64,000 nt of DNA from JAYVYM01 sp046593925 (GCA_046593925.1 JBKJQN010000097.1:62001-126000); one strand, 5' to 3'; numbered from the stretch's first letter, positions 40,859 through 50,056 are shown. Notes: generated by a model from the sequence alone, not told the origin. Numbers and translations: made by a program.

Positions 40859-41380
40859 CTATCCGGGGAGCGGGGGGTCGTCCAGCCGCAGCGCGTCGAG
40901 CTCGTGCTGACCGGCGAGTGTGCGCCGGCCCCGCTCGACGGCCTCGAGCGTCTTGCCCAGCACGACCTCGAAGGTGGCCAGCTTGGCATCGACGTAGTCC
41001 TCCGCCTCGGCCCGCAGGGCCTGCGCGTGCTCGGTCGCCGCATCGATCACCCGGGCGGCCGCTGCCTGCGCCGCAGCCACGAGGTCGGTACCTGCAACCA
41101 GCTGCTCGCGCTCGACCTGGGCGGCAGCCACGACCCGTTCAGCCTCGCGCTCGCCCTCCTGGACGACCGCCGCGCGGTCGTCGAGGACCGCCTCGGCCTG
41201 GCCGAACGCCTCGGGCAGCCGGGCGCGCAGCTCGGCCAGTAGCTCGAGCAGGTCGGCGCGGTTCACGAGGCAGGACGCCGACATCGGCATCGAGCGGGCC
41301 TTCCGGACGCTCTCGGTCAAGGTCTCCAGCACGGCCTGGACCTCACCGAGTGCCGCCCCGGGCGACGCGACGTCAGTCAT
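40859..41380 (-). CDS. Coiled-coil protein (DivIVA/ATP-synthase b-like)
   Basis: 173 residues from ATG 41378-41380 (MTDVASPGAALGEVQAVLET), overlapping the coaD stop by 8 nt. Residues 42-155 are almost entirely helix-forming, with an Ala/Glu/Arg heptad pattern (EAVLDDRAAVVQEGEREAER, HAQALRAEAEDYVDAKLATF), resembling F0 subunit-b or DivIVA-type coiled coils. No membrane segment is visible. In actinobacteria a similar gene follows coaD; a scaffold role in cell growth is plausible but unproven. Confidence 0.85.
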   Translation of the reverse strand: MTDVASPGAALGEVQAVLETLTESVRKARSMPMSASCLVNRADLLELLAELRARLPEAFGQAEAVLDDRAAVVQEGEREAERVVAAAQVEREQLVAGTDLVAAAQAAAARVIDAATEHAQALRAEAEDYVDAKLATFEVVLGKTLEAVERGRRTLAGQHELDALRLDDPPLPG

Positions 41381-41864
41381 CCGGGCCACGCTCGGCGAGT
41401 CTGGCCAGCAGGCGGCGGTGCGCCGGTTCGGGAACCAGGTGGGCGACGTCGCCGCCGTACGTCGCGACTTCCTTGACCAGGCTGGAGGACAGGAAGCTGT
41501 ACAGCGGGTTGGTTGTCATGAACAACGTCTCCACGCCGGCCAGGCCGTGGTTCATCTGGGCCATCTGCAGCTCGTAGTCGAAGTCGGAGATCGCCCGCAG
41601 GCCCTTGACGATGACCGGCACCTCATTGGCCCGGCACCAGTCCACCAGCAGCCCCTGGAAACTGTCGACGATGACGTTGCCGTAGGCCTTCGTCACCTCC
41701 CGCAGCATCTCGATCCGCTCACCGACCGTGAACAGCGAGGACTTCTTCTTGTTGACCAGGACCGCGACGGTGACCTGGTCGTAGACGGCCGCGGCACGCC
41801 CGACGATGTCCAGGTGGCCCAGCGTCACGGGATCGAACGACCCGGGGCAGACGGCCCTTCTCAT
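41373..41864 (-). CDS. coaD: Phosphopantetheine adenylyltransferase
   Basis: A 163-residue enzyme of coenzyme A synthesis, converting 4'-phosphopantetheine to dephospho-CoA. CPGSFDPVTLGHLDIV holds the T/HxGH nucleotide motif; VIVKGLRAISDFDYELQMA and FMTTNPLYSFLSSSLVKEVA complete the family pattern. The ATG start overlaps the rsmD stop (ATGA). rsmD-coaD adjacency is widespread. Confidence 0.97.
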   Translation of the reverse strand: MRRAVCPGSFDPVTLGHLDIVGRAAAVYDQVTVAVLVNKKKSSLFTVGERIEMLREVTKAYGNVIVDSFQGLLVDWCRANEVPVIVKGLRAISDFDYELQMAQMNHGLAGVETLFMTTNPLYSFLSSSLVKEVATYGGDVAHLVPEPAHRRLLARLAERGPDD

Positions 41865-42391
41865 GATCTTGAACCGTACCAGAGCGTGGCCTCCCCGTAG
41901 CGGCGGCTGCGGACCGGTTCGAGTCCGGCCGGCCAGGTCGGCTCCGGCCCACGGGTGCGGCGCTCGACGACCACCACGTCGGCCGCCCAGGGCACCAGCG
42001 CCACCAGCACCGGGTCGACCCCGAGCTCGTACGGTGGATCGAGCAGCACAAGGTCGTACGGCTCGGGCGTACCGGCCAGGAAACGCTCGACCTCGAGGCC
42101 GACGACGACCGCAGGCAGGCCCAGCGCCACAGCGTTGGCGCGCAGGACGGCGAGGGCGCGCTCGTCGGACTCGACGAGGGTGGCCGTGGCCGCGCCCCGG
42201 CTGAGCGCCTCGAGACCGAGCGCGCCGGAGCCGGCGTAGAGGTTGAGCACGGCCGCGCCCTCGAGGTCGACCAGGCTCTGCAGCGAGGAGAACATGCCTT
42301 CCCGGGCGCGGTCGGACGTCGGTCGGGTCACGGTGCCCGGTGGCACGGCCAGCGACCGGCCGCGGTGGGTACCGGCGACGATGCGTGTCAC
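41861..42391 (-). CDS. rsmD: 16S rRNA (guanine966-N2)-methyltransferase RsmD
   Basis: 176 residues from GTG 42389-42391 (VTRIVAGTHRGRSLAVPPGT), which overlaps the recG stop as GTGA. Conserved: RPTSDRAREGMFSSL, the SAM motif VLNLYAGSGALGLEALSRG, and the catalytic LVLLDPPYELG (DPPY). It modifies G966 in the 30S P-site region. Coupled between recG and coaD. Confidence 0.95.
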   Translation of the reverse strand: MTRIVAGTHRGRSLAVPPGTVTRPTSDRAREGMFSSLQSLVDLEGAAVLNLYAGSGALGLEALSRGAATATLVESDERALAVLRANAVALGLPAVVVGLEVERFLAGTPEPYDLVLLDPPYELGVDPVLVALVPWAADVVVVERRTRGPEPTWPAGLEPVRSRRYGEATLWYGSRS

Positions 42392-44547
42392 GCCTTCTCC
42401 AGGTACGCAGCGCGTTCCTCGTCCAGGATGGCGGCGACCGCGCCGGCCAGGGCCGGGTGGCGGGCCAGGTCGGGGTCGGCGTCGACGAGCTCGACGGCTG
42501 CCGCCCGGGCGGCGACGATCACGTCGGTGTCGCGTAGCAGCTGCAGCATCCGCAACGAGGACCGCCGGCCCGACTGCGAGGAGCCGAGAACGTCGCCCTC
42601 GCGGCGCTGCTCCAGGTCGAGCTCGGACAGCGCGAAGCCGTCGGTGGTCGCCGCGACCGCGTCGGTGCGCCGGCGCGCCGGGCTGCCTTCCTCGGCTCCG
42701 GTGACCAGCAGGCACAGGCCGGGGTGCCGGCCCCGGCCGATCCGGCCACGCAGCTGGTGCAGCTGGGACAGTCCGAAGCGGTCGGCGTCCATCACGACCA
42801 TCACGGTCGCGTTGGGCACGTCGACGCCGACCTCGATGACGGTGGTCGCGACGAGCACGTCGACCTCACCCGCGACGACCCGCCGCATGACCTCATCCTT
42901 GGCCTCCGGAGCCAGCCGGCCGTGCAGCTGAGCGGTGCGCAGGCCAGCCAGCGGGCCCGCCGCGAGCAGCGGCTCGAGTTCCGCGACGGCAACGGCGGGG
43001 CGACGGCCCGCGTCGTCGTCGGGGGCGGCGGCGTCGTCGTCGGCGTCGTCACCGCCGATGCGTGGGCAGACGACGAACGCCTGGCGGCCCTGCTCGACCG
43101 CTTCGCGGACCCGCTGCCAGGCCCGGTCGAGCCAGCCCGGGTGCTCGGCAACCGCGACGACGGCGCTCCTGATCGGCGACCGGCCGACCGGCAGCTCGGT
43201 CAGGGTGGAGACCTCGAGGTCTCCGTACACGGTCATGGCGACGGTGCGCGGGATCGGCGTCGCGGTCATCACCAGCACGTGCGGCGCGGCGCCCTTGCCC
43301 CGCAGGGCGTCGCGCTGCTCGACCCCGAAGCGGTGCTGCTCGTCGACGACGACGAGCCCGAGGTCGGCGAACGCCACGTGTTCCCCGAGCAGGGCGTGCG
43401 TGCCGACGACCAGCCCCGCCTCGCCGGACGCCGCCTGGGCGAGCGCGGTACGCCGGGCGGCCGCCCCGAGCGAGCCGGTCAGCAGCGCGACCCGGGTCGC
43501 GTCGTCGGCGGCACCGAGCTCGCCGGCCTGCGCGAGCGGCCCGAGCAGCTGCCGCAGCGAGCGGTCGTGCTGCTGGGCGAGCACCTCGGTCGGCGCGAGC
43601 AGCGCCGCCTGTCCGCCCGCGTCGACAACGGCGAGCATCGCCCGCAGCGCGACCAGGGTCTTGCCGGAGCCGACCTCGCCCTGCAGCAGCCGGTGCATCG
43701 GCGCGCTGTCGGCCAGCTCGGCGAGCAGCACGCCACCGACCGCACGCTGCCCGGCCGTGAGGACGAACGGCAGCGACGCGTCAAAGCGCGTCAGCAGCCC
43801 GCCGGGGCGGGGCCTGCGCGCGGTGCCCGGGGTGGCCCGCAGCAACGCCCGGCGCTGCGCGAGGGTGACCTGCAGCACGAAGGCCTCGTCCCAGGTCAGC
43901 CGCTTCTTCGCGCGCGCGACCTCCGCCCAGCCGTCCGGGGCGTGGATCCCGCGCAGCGCCGACATCAGTCCGACCAGGCCGTGCGCCTCGAGCAGTTCCG
44001 GAGGCAACGGGTCGGCACCGACGTCGACACCGTCGAGCGCGACCCCGACGCACCTGGAGATCTGCAACGTCGAGATCTTGGCGCTGGCCGGATAAATGGG
44101 CACCAGGCCACCCGCGAACTCCGCTGCGACCTTCCCGTCGTCGTCGTCAACGAGCTGGTACTGCGGGTTGGCCAGCTGCACGGTCTGGTTGAACAGCTCG
44201 ACCTTCCCGGCAAAGAACGCCCGGCGGCCGCTGCGCAGCTCCCTGCGGGCCTGGTGCCGGTTGAAGATCGCCATCGTCATCCGCCGGCCTGCGCCGTCGG
44301 TGACGGTGACGTCGGTCTTGTTCAGCTTCTCGCGGATCTGGCGGAAGTTGACCACCTGCACCTCGGCGAACACCGTGGCGTGCTCACCGATCACGAGCTC
44401 GTCAAAGCCGGTGAGCCGGCCGCGCTCGGCGTACCGCCGCGGGTAGTGGCGCAGCAGGTCGCCGACGGTGTGCAGGTCGAGCGTGGCCGCCAGGGGGGCG
44501 GCTTTCGGGGCGCCGAGCACGCGCTTGAGCGGGGTGCTGAGGTCCAC
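42388..44547 (-). CDS. recG: ATP-dependent DNA helicase RecG
   Basis: A 719-residue superfamily-2 helicase that reverses stalled forks and branch-migrates junctions. The N-terminal wedge/OB domain covers about residues 60-160. Helicase motifs: GEVGSGKT (I), APTEVLAQQH (Ia), DEQHRFG (II), MTATPIPRT (III), then ATTVIEVGVDVPNA (V) and QLRGRIGRG (VI). An Asp-rich insertion (GGDDADDDAAAPDDDAGRR) sits in the second helicase domain. GTG start 4 nt after the DAK2 gene. Confidence 0.97.
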   Translation of the reverse strand: MDLSTPLKRVLGAPKAAPLAATLDLHTVGDLLRHYPRRYAERGRLTGFDELVIGEHATVFAEVQVVNFRQIREKLNKTDVTVTDGAGRRMTMAIFNRHQARRELRSGRRAFFAGKVELFNQTVQLANPQYQLVDDDDGKVAAEFAGGLVPIYPASAKISTLQISRCVGVALDGVDVGADPLPPELLEAHGLVGLMSALRGIHAPDGWAEVARAKKRLTWDEAFVLQVTLAQRRALLRATPGTARRPRPGGLLTRFDASLPFVLTAGQRAVGGVLLAELADSAPMHRLLQGEVGSGKTLVALRAMLAVVDAGGQAALLAPTEVLAQQHDRSLRQLLGPLAQAGELGAADDATRVALLTGSLGAAARRTALAQAASGEAGLVVGTHALLGEHVAFADLGLVVVDEQHRFGVEQRDALRGKGAAPHVLVMTATPIPRTVAMTVYGDLEVSTLTELPVGRSPIRSAVVAVAEHPGWLDRAWQRVREAVEQGRQAFVVCPRIGGDDADDDAAAPDDDAGRRPAVAVAELEPLLAAGPLAGLRTAQLHGRLAPEAKDEVMRRVVAGEVDVLVATTVIEVGVDVPNATVMVVMDADRFGLSQLHQLRGRIGRGRHPGLCLLVTGAEEGSPARRRTDAVAATTDGFALSELDLEQRREGDVLGSSQSGRRSSLRMLQLLRDTDVIVAARAAAVELVDADPDLARHPALAGAVAAILDEERAAYLEKA

Positions 44548-44551
44548 CGGC

Positions 44552-46129
44552 TCACTCCGTCCCGACCATCAGCAGGGGGTGCCGCTGGCGGCCGTCGATG
44601 ACGACGACCTCGACGGCCGGGTGCCCACCCGCGACGTGGGCGCGCAGCCGGTCGCCGACCCCCGCCGTGAGGTCCGTTCCGAGGATGAGCGTGACCAGTT
44701 CGGCGCCCTCGACGAGCCGGTCGAGCAGGTCGCGGGCCACCCCCTCGATCTCCGCCCCGACCAGCACGATCCGGCCGTCGAGCAGGCCCAGGGCGTCACC
44801 GGGCCGGCAGCCGCCGGCCGAGGTTGCGGCCACGCGTACCGCCCGGACGACCTCACCCGTACGGGTGGCCGCGGCCGCCTCGCGCATCGCCCGCAGGTCC
44901 GCGGCGAACTCGCGGGCCGGGTCGGCGACGGCGAGTGCCGCCAGCCCCTGCACGACCGCCCGGGTGGGCACCACGTGCACATCGACGCCGCCTGCTGCGG
45001 CCTCGGCGGCGGCCGCGCTGGCCACCGCGTGCACGTTCGGGTCGTTGGGCAGCAGGGCAATCTCGGCGGCGCCCGTCGCGCGGATTCCGGCGAGCAGCTC
45101 GGCGGTCGACGGCCCGGCGGTCGGGCCGCCCTGCACGACGACCGCGCCGGCCCGCCGGAACAGCCCGACGAGCCCCTCGCCGGTCGCCACGGCGATGACG
45201 GCGCGGTTCGGTCGCGGCGCCTCGTCGGCCGTGATCTGGTCGGCGAACCGGGTGACCGTGATCCGGGACGGCCGGCCGGCCCGGACGCCGGCCTCGACAG
45301 CGGCACCGACGTCGTTGACGTGTACGTGCACGTTGAACAGCCCGCCGCCACCCACCACGAGCAGGCTGTCGCCGAGTGCGCTGAGCCCCAGGCGCAGCGC
45401 AGCGACGGCGTCGTCCGCGGCGTCGTGCAGCAGGTACTGCACCTCATAGCCGTAGCGGTCGCTGCCTGCCTCGCGCGCGGCAGCCAGGCCCGAGCGGTCG
45501 CGCGGCACGTGCAGGCCTGGCATCGCGACCGCCGGCGCCCCTGTGACGACACCCTCGAGCGCCTCGAGCAGCACCACCCAGCCGCGGCCGCCCGCATCGA
45601 CGACGCCGGCGTTGCGCAGGGCCGGCAGCTGCTCGGGGGTGCGGGCGAGCGCCTGCTCGGCACCCTCGCGGGCGCCGCGGACGACGGCGGCCAGATCCGA
45701 GCCACGCGCGGCAAGGCCGGCGGCCCGCGCAACCGTCAGCAGGGTGCCCTCGACCGGCTGCGCCACGGCGGCGTACGCCAGGTCGGCGGCCCGGACCAGG
45801 CCGCGGCCGAGTGCGGCCGGGCCGGCCGGGCCCTGGTCGAGCACCTCGGCGAGCCCGCGCAGGAGCTGGCTGAGGATCACGCCGGAGTTGCCACGCGCGC
45901 CCAGCAGCGCGCCGCGGGCCATCGCGCCGGCCACCGATGAGAGGTCGTCCGGTGCCGCGTGGACGGCCTCGACGGCGGCTTCTACGGTCAGCAGCAAGTT
46001 CGTGCCGGTGTCGCCGTCGGGCACGGGGAACACGTTGAGGTCGTCGATCTCCGTCCGGGCGGCCTCCAGGGCCGCGCGGCCGGCCTCGCACCACTGGCGC
46101 ACGGCGGCGGCGTCGAGCACTCGCAGCAC
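44552..46129 (-). CDS. DAK2 (DhaL)-domain protein, YloV/FakA-like
   Basis: 525 residues from GTG 46127-46129 with GGGGAG about 10 nt upstream. The DhaL-type kinase domain (1-200) has NVFPVPDGDTGTNLLLTV and ARGNSGVILSQLLRGLAEVL, the Mg-ATP site of dihydroxyacetone/fatty-acid kinases. The middle and C-terminal parts (GYEVQYLLHD, SLLVVGGGGLFNVHVHVND, LPNDPNVHAVASAA) match YloV/FakA. FakA phosphorylates fatty acids bound by FakB in Firmicutes; no DegV/FakB gene is in this window, so the substrate is inferred. It heads the recG-rsmD-coaD run. Confidence 0.92.
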   Translation of the reverse strand: MLRVLDAAAVRQWCEAGRAALEAARTEIDDLNVFPVPDGDTGTNLLLTVEAAVEAVHAAPDDLSSVAGAMARGALLGARGNSGVILSQLLRGLAEVLDQGPAGPAALGRGLVRAADLAYAAVAQPVEGTLLTVARAAGLAARGSDLAAVVRGAREGAEQALARTPEQLPALRNAGVVDAGGRGWVVLLEALEGVVTGAPAVAMPGLHVPRDRSGLAAAREAGSDRYGYEVQYLLHDAADDAVAALRLGLSALGDSLLVVGGGGLFNVHVHVNDVGAAVEAGVRAGRPSRITVTRFADQITADEAPRPNRAVIAVATGEGLVGLFRRAGAVVVQGGPTAGPSTAELLAGIRATGAAEIALLPNDPNVHAVASAAAAEAAAGGVDVHVVPTRAVVQGLAALAVADPAREFAADLRAMREAAAATRTGEVVRAVRVAATSAGGCRPGDALGLLDGRIVLVGAEIEGVARDLLDRLVEGAELVTLILGTDLTAGVGDRLRAHVAGGHPAVEVVVIDGRQRHPLLMVGTE

Positions 46130-46287
46130 GCTGTTCGGTCTCCCCGCGGCTCCGTGGACGGACAGGACGCGCGACCCTAGCCCGGCCAGCAACCCCGGCT
46201 GGTAGCGTCCGATCCTGCCTGACCAGGGTCTGATCCCGCCGGCACCGCCCGTACCGATCCCCACATCCCGAACAGTAGGAGAACACC

Positions 46288-46485
46288 GTGGCTGCGACCT
46301 GCGACGTCTGTGGCAAGGGACCGGGTTTCGGCATGTCGGTCAGCCACTCCCACCGGCGCACCCGCCGCCGCTGGAACCCCAACATCCAGACGGTCCGCGC
46401 GCTGGCCGGCAAGAGCGGCAAGCAGCCGATGAAGCTCGGCGTCTGCACCTCCTGCCTGAAGGCCGGCAAGGTCGCCCGGGCCTGA
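46288..46485 (+). CDS. rpmB: 50S ribosomal protein L28
   Basis: A 65-residue L28 beginning MAATCDVCGKGPGFGMSVSH. Both cysteine pairs (CDVC and CTSC) are kept, so this is the zinc-binding form. HRRTRRRWNPNIQTVRAL is the conserved core. AGGAGAA lies 7 nt before the GTG start. It diverges from the DAK2 gene, the conserved rpmB/DAK2/recG arrangement. Confidence 0.97.
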   Translation: MAATCDVCGKGPGFGMSVSHSHRRTRRRWNPNIQTVRALAGKSGKQPMKLGVCTSCLKAGKVARA

Positions 46486-46516
46486 CGTCCGGCCCTCCGG
46501 GATTGATCCCAGCCGT

Positions 46517-47035
46517 TCAGTCCACCCGCCGCAGCAGCTCGCGGTAGCGGCGCCCGTTCTCCACGTACAGCTGGACACCTTTGGCGAACGCCCCGTCGGG
46601 CACCGCGTCCAGGCGCATCTTCGCGGGGATGCCGAGCGCCATCGCATGCGCCGGGACCTCGACCCGGTTGCCGACCACCGCGCCCGCGCCGACGATGGCG
46701 CCGCTACGCACGACCGCTTGGTGCAGAACGACGGAGCCCGACCCGACCAGGCAGCGGTCCTCGATGGTGCACCCCTCCAGGTGCGCCAGGTGCCCGACGA
46801 TGCAGTCGTCGCCGATCGTCGTGGTGAGCTCGGCCGTGCAGTGCACCACCGTGCCGTCCTGCACCGAGGTACGGGCTCCGATGACGATGCGGCCGTAGTC
46901 GCCGCGCAGCACGGCCGCCGGCCAGACGGTGCTGCCGGCCCCGATCGTGACGGCGCCGATCACGCTCGCGTCCGGGTGCACCCACGCGTCCGGATGGATG
47001 TCAGGGACGCGGTCCCCCAGGGCGTAAATGGCCAC
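46517..47035 (-). CDS. Gamma-carbonic-anhydrase-like hexapeptide-repeat protein
   Basis: 172 residues from GTG 47033-47035 with GGAGG 5 nt upstream. Left-handed beta-helix hexapeptide repeats span about residues 15-140 (VIGAVTIGAGSTVWPAAVLRGD first). The gamma-class metal-site pattern is visible: His in VVHCTAELTTTIGDDCIVGHLAHLEGC (three spaced histidines) and the RGDYGRIVIGARTSVQDGT block. Close relatives are annotated as YrdA/CaiE-type; carbonic anhydrase activity varies in this family. Transcribed convergently with rpmB. Confidence 0.92.
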   Translation of the reverse strand: MAIYALGDRVPDIHPDAWVHPDASVIGAVTIGAGSTVWPAAVLRGDYGRIVIGARTSVQDGTVVHCTAELTTTIGDDCIVGHLAHLEGCTIEDRCLVGSGSVVLHQAVVRSGAIVGAGAVVGNRVEVPAHAMALGIPAKMRLDAVPDGAFAKGVQLYVENGRRYRELLRRVD

Positions 47036-47099
47036 GCGAACCTCCTGCTGCGGTGTCGGGGAGCGCATCCTCGCACCGGCTGGGGCGCACACTCGCGCC

Positions 47100-47297
47100 A
47101 TGGCCTCCTGGTGGTACTGCCTCGTGCACGGTCGGGTCGAGGACGAGACGGGCTGCGCCCTGACCGACCGGCTCGGCCCGTACGCCTCGAAGGAGGAAGC
47201 CGGGCAGGCCCTCGTCACGGCCCGGCAGCGCACCGTCGACCAGGACGCCAGGGACCGCGCCGACGACGACTGGGGCACGCCGCCCGCGAAGGGGTGA
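47100..47297 (+). CDS. Small conserved actinobacterial protein
   Basis: 65 residues (MASWWYCLVHGRVEDETGCA at the start), with LTDRLGPYASKEEAGQALVTA in the centre and an acidic, polar tail. The W-Y-C-L-x-H-G-x-V-E pattern followed by DRLGPY is, to my knowledge, found in many actinobacterial proteins of about this size; no function is known. The two cysteines and a histidine could bind metal. The stop overlaps the rnz start in GTGA, so the two are coupled. Confidence 0.8.
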   Translation: MASWWYCLVHGRVEDETGCALTDRLGPYASKEEAGQALVTARQRTVDQDARDRADDDWGTPPAKG

Positions 47298-48187
47298 GCG
47301 CCCGCGAGCTCGTGGTGCTCGGGACCGCGAGCCAGGCACCGACCCGCACCCGCAGCCACCTGTCAGCGTTTCTGCGACTGCCCGGTCTCGGGCTGCTGCT
47401 CGACTGCGGCGAAGGCGCCCAGCGCCAGCTGCTGCACGCCGGGGTCCCGTCCAGCGCCATCGACCGGATCTGCGTGACACATGCGCACGGCGACCACTGC
47501 TTGGGGCTGCCGGGCGTGCTCAACCGGATGGCGCTGGACGGCCGGCGGGAACCGGTGCCGGTGCACTGCCCGGCCAGCGCGGTGCCCAGGCTGTCGCTGC
47601 TGACCGACTTCGCCCAGCAGCCGCCGGTCGCGTGGTGCCCGGCGGACGAGGCCGCGGGAGCGACGGCGTACCGGATGGCGCCCTGGACGCTGTCAACGGC
47701 GCCGTTGGACCACCGGGTGCCGACGGTCGGCTACCGCGTCGTTGAGGACGACGGCGTCCGGCTGCTCCCGGAGCGGCTTGCCGCTGCCGGCATCGGCGGC
47801 CCGGAGGTCGCGGTGCTGCAGCGCGAGGGCTCGCTGCGCGGGGTGCGGCTCGCCGATGTCAGCGTCCCGCGGCCGGGCCAGCGGGTGGCCTTCGTCCTGG
47901 ACACCCGGCTCTGCGACGGTGCGGAGGCGCTCGCGGAGGGCGCCGACCTGCTGGTCTGCGAGGCGACGTTCCTGCACCGCGAAGCGTCCCTGGCGGAGCA
48001 GTACAGGCACCTCACCGCCCGGCAGGCCGGTCGGCTGGCGCGCGACGCGGGCGTGCGGCGGCTGGTGCTCGTGCACTTCTCCCAGCGCTACGCCGACCTT
48101 GCGGAGTTCGCCGAGGAGGCCGGGCAAGAGCACGGCGACGTGGTCGTCGCGCGGGACCTGGACGTGGTTCCGATGCCGGACCGGTGA
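47294..48187 (+). CDS. rnz: Ribonuclease Z
   Basis: 297 residues from GTG 47294-47296. RNase Z cuts tRNA precursors 3' of the discriminator base. The beta-lactamase-fold metal site THAHGDH (His63, His65, Asp67, His68) follows LLDCGEGAQRQLL. Later ligands appear in LVCEATFLHREASLAEQYRHL and LVLVHFSQRY. Length fits the short (bacterial) form. Coupled to the small gene before it. Confidence 0.95.
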   Translation: MSARELVVLGTASQAPTRTRSHLSAFLRLPGLGLLLDCGEGAQRQLLHAGVPSSAIDRICVTHAHGDHCLGLPGVLNRMALDGRREPVPVHCPASAVPRLSLLTDFAQQPPVAWCPADEAAGATAYRMAPWTLSTAPLDHRVPTVGYRVVEDDGVRLLPERLAAAGIGGPEVAVLQREGSLRGVRLADVSVPRPGQRVAFVLDTRLCDGAEALAEGADLLVCEATFLHREASLAEQYRHLTARQAGRLARDAGVRRLVLVHFSQRYADLAEFAEEAGQEHGDVVVARDLDVVPMPDR

Positions 48188-48189
48188 CG

Positions 48190-48732
48190 TCAGCTGTCAG
48201 CCGAAAGTCGTTGCAACTCGAGGGCGACGACGTCCGCAACGGCGCAGGTCAGGCCGACATCACGCTCCGACCACGACCGCGCGGCCGGCTCCCACACGCA
48301 CAGAGCGCCGAGCATGGTGCCGTCGGGCAGCGCCAACGGCGCCCCGAGATAGGCGCCGACCGTGCCGCTGCTGACCGGCAGCAGGTCGGCGAGCCAGGGG
48401 TGCCGGCGCGCATCGGCGGCGACCAGGACGTCACCTGACAGCGCGGTGATGCTGCACAGGCTGTCCTGCAGGTCCAACGTCCGCGGGACGACCAGCGCGC
48501 CCACGCACCGGACCGAGGTGGCGATCTGCTCGTCCGCGAGCAGCGACAGCTGCGCGGCGGGGGTGCCGGTGATCCGGGCGACCAGGTCGACCAGCCCGCC
48601 GAGCACCGCCGAGCCCTCGGCGGCCTCGACCAGCCGGCGAACCCGCTGCAGGCGGGCCGGGTCGCGCAGGGTGCCGACATCGGGCAGGCCGGACGCGTGC
48701 CGCGTGGCACGGGGGCTGACGGGGATATCCAT
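48190..48732 (-). CDS. GAF domain-containing protein
   Basis: A 180-residue protein consisting mainly of one GAF domain (about residues 40-175): LVDLVARITGTPAAQLSLLA, SLCSITALSGDVLVAADAR, YLGAPLALPDGTMLGALCVW, then ALELQRLSA. This is the pattern of stand-alone sensory GAF proteins, which bind small molecules or serve in signalling. No output domain is attached. ATG start; it converges with rnz with a 2-nt gap. Confidence 0.9.
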   Translation of the reverse strand: MDIPVSPRATRHASGLPDVGTLRDPARLQRVRRLVEAAEGSAVLGGLVDLVARITGTPAAQLSLLADEQIATSVRCVGALVVPRTLDLQDSLCSITALSGDVLVAADARRHPWLADLLPVSSGTVGAYLGAPLALPDGTMLGALCVWEPAARSWSERDVGLTCAVADVVALELQRLSADS

Positions 48733-48869
48733 CAGCCGCGATCGTACGGACGGGACGGCCGCCAGGAAAGGGCTACTCGAAGGACACCCCGACGGGGCTG
48801 TTGTCGTGCCGGACCCCGCCGGGGGTCCCAGCTGATCCTGGACGCGCCGTGGGGGGCGGTCAAGGCGGA

Positions 48870-49793
48870 CTATCCGGTCGGCCAGTGCTGCCAGCCCTGC
48901 GGCAGCAGTGCCTCCCCCAGCAGGTCATGGAGTCCGGCGCCGCGCCGGACCCGGCCGACGGCAACGAGGCCGTCGAGCGCTTCGGCGGCGGCACGGGGGA
49001 GCGTGGCCAGCAGCGCGTGGTCCTCACCGCCGTGCAGCGCGTCGTGAACCGTGGCGCCGTCGGCCCGCGGCAGGGCGGCGACGTCGAGCAGGACGCCGAC
49101 CCCGCTCGCGGTGCACAGCGACAGCAGGTCGACGACCAGGCCGTCGCTGACGTCGCACATCGCGGTCGCGCCGGCGTCGGCGAGCACCGGCCCGAGCGCG
49201 TACGGCGGCGCGGGCCGCAGATGCGCCTCGACCAGCCGGCCGGAACGCTGCCCGTCGAGCAGCCGGGCGAGTCCGGCCGACGACCCGCCCAGCGAGCCCG
49301 CCACCACAACGACGTCGCCCTCGCGGGCACCGCTGCGCAGCACGGGTCGCCGGCCCTGCAGATCGCCGAGCGCCGTCACCGACACGACAACCTGCTCGCC
49401 GCGGACCGTGTCGCCGCCGACGACCACCGCGCCGACCAGGGCGGCCTCGTCGCGCAGCCCGTCGGCAAGGCCGACTGCCCAGGCCACCGGGAGCCTTTTC
49501 GGTGCGACGAGCGCGACGAGCAGGGCCGTGCCGACCGCGCCCATCGCGGCGACGTCGGCGAGATTGGCAGCGGCGGCCTTGCGTCCGACGTCGTACGCCG
49601 TGGACCAGTCCCGCCGGAAATGCACACCCTCGACCAGCACGTCGGTCGTCGCCACCACCCGGCCGTCCGGCGTGAGCACCACCGCCGCGTCGTCACCCGG
49701 GCCCACCGGCACATGGGCGGCCCGCGGCAGCCGCGCGGTCACCGCTGCGATCAGCGCCGACTCGCCGACGTCTCCTGCGGTAGCGTCCGGCAC
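48870..49793 (-). CDS. thiL: Thiamine-monophosphate kinase
   Basis: A 307-residue ThiL, which makes thiamine diphosphate from thiamine phosphate and ATP. Conserved motifs: GPGDDAAVV, TTDVLVEGVHF, GRKAAAANLADVAAMGA, VVVGGDTVRGEQVVVSVTALG, AMCDVSDGLVVDL and GGEDHALLATLP. GTG start. It diverges from the Lrp-type gene with a 29-nt gap. The thiL / Lrp-type / DUF3515 / ddl grouping is common in actinobacteria. Confidence 0.96.
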   Translation of the reverse strand: MPDATAGDVGESALIAAVTARLPRAAHVPVGPGDDAAVVLTPDGRVVATTDVLVEGVHFRRDWSTAYDVGRKAAAANLADVAAMGAVGTALLVALVAPKRLPVAWAVGLADGLRDEAALVGAVVVGGDTVRGEQVVVSVTALGDLQGRRPVLRSGAREGDVVVVAGSLGGSSAGLARLLDGQRSGRLVEAHLRPAPPYALGPVLADAGATAMCDVSDGLVVDLLSLCTASGVGVLLDVAALPRADGATVHDALHGGEDHALLATLPRAAAEALDGLVAVGRVRRGAGLHDLLGEALLPQGWQHWPTG

Positions 49794-49822
49794 CCCAGCA
49801 GCCTCGCAGAGGAGCCAAGCTC

Positions 49823-50056
49823 GTGGTTCAGGCCTACATCCTCATCCAGACCGAGGTGGGAAAGGCGGCCGCCGTAGCCGCCGCCATCCTGCTGATCGAC
49901 GGCGTCGCTCAGGCCGAGGACGTGACGGGGCCGTACGACGTCATCGTCCGCGCCGAGGCCCGCAGCGTCGACGAACTCGGCAAGCTCGTCGTGGCCCGCA
50001 TCCAGGCCGTCGACGGCATCACCCGCACGCTCACGTGCCCCGTCGTCCACCTCTGA
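49823..50056 (+). CDS. Lrp/AsnC ligand-binding (RAM) domain protein
   Basis: A 77-residue stand-alone AsnC C-terminal domain (VQAYILIQTEVGKAAAVAAA at the start) with no DNA-binding helix-turn-helix. VTGPYDVIVRAEARSVDELG and the closing LTCPVVHL are typical of this small family, thought to bind amino acids or modulate full-length Lrp proteins. GTG start with AGAGGAG upstream. The DUF3515 lipoprotein gene starts within its last codons. Confidence 0.93.
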   Translation: MVQAYILIQTEVGKAAAVAAAILLIDGVAQAEDVTGPYDVIVRAEARSVDELGKLVVARIQAVDGITRTLTCPVVHL

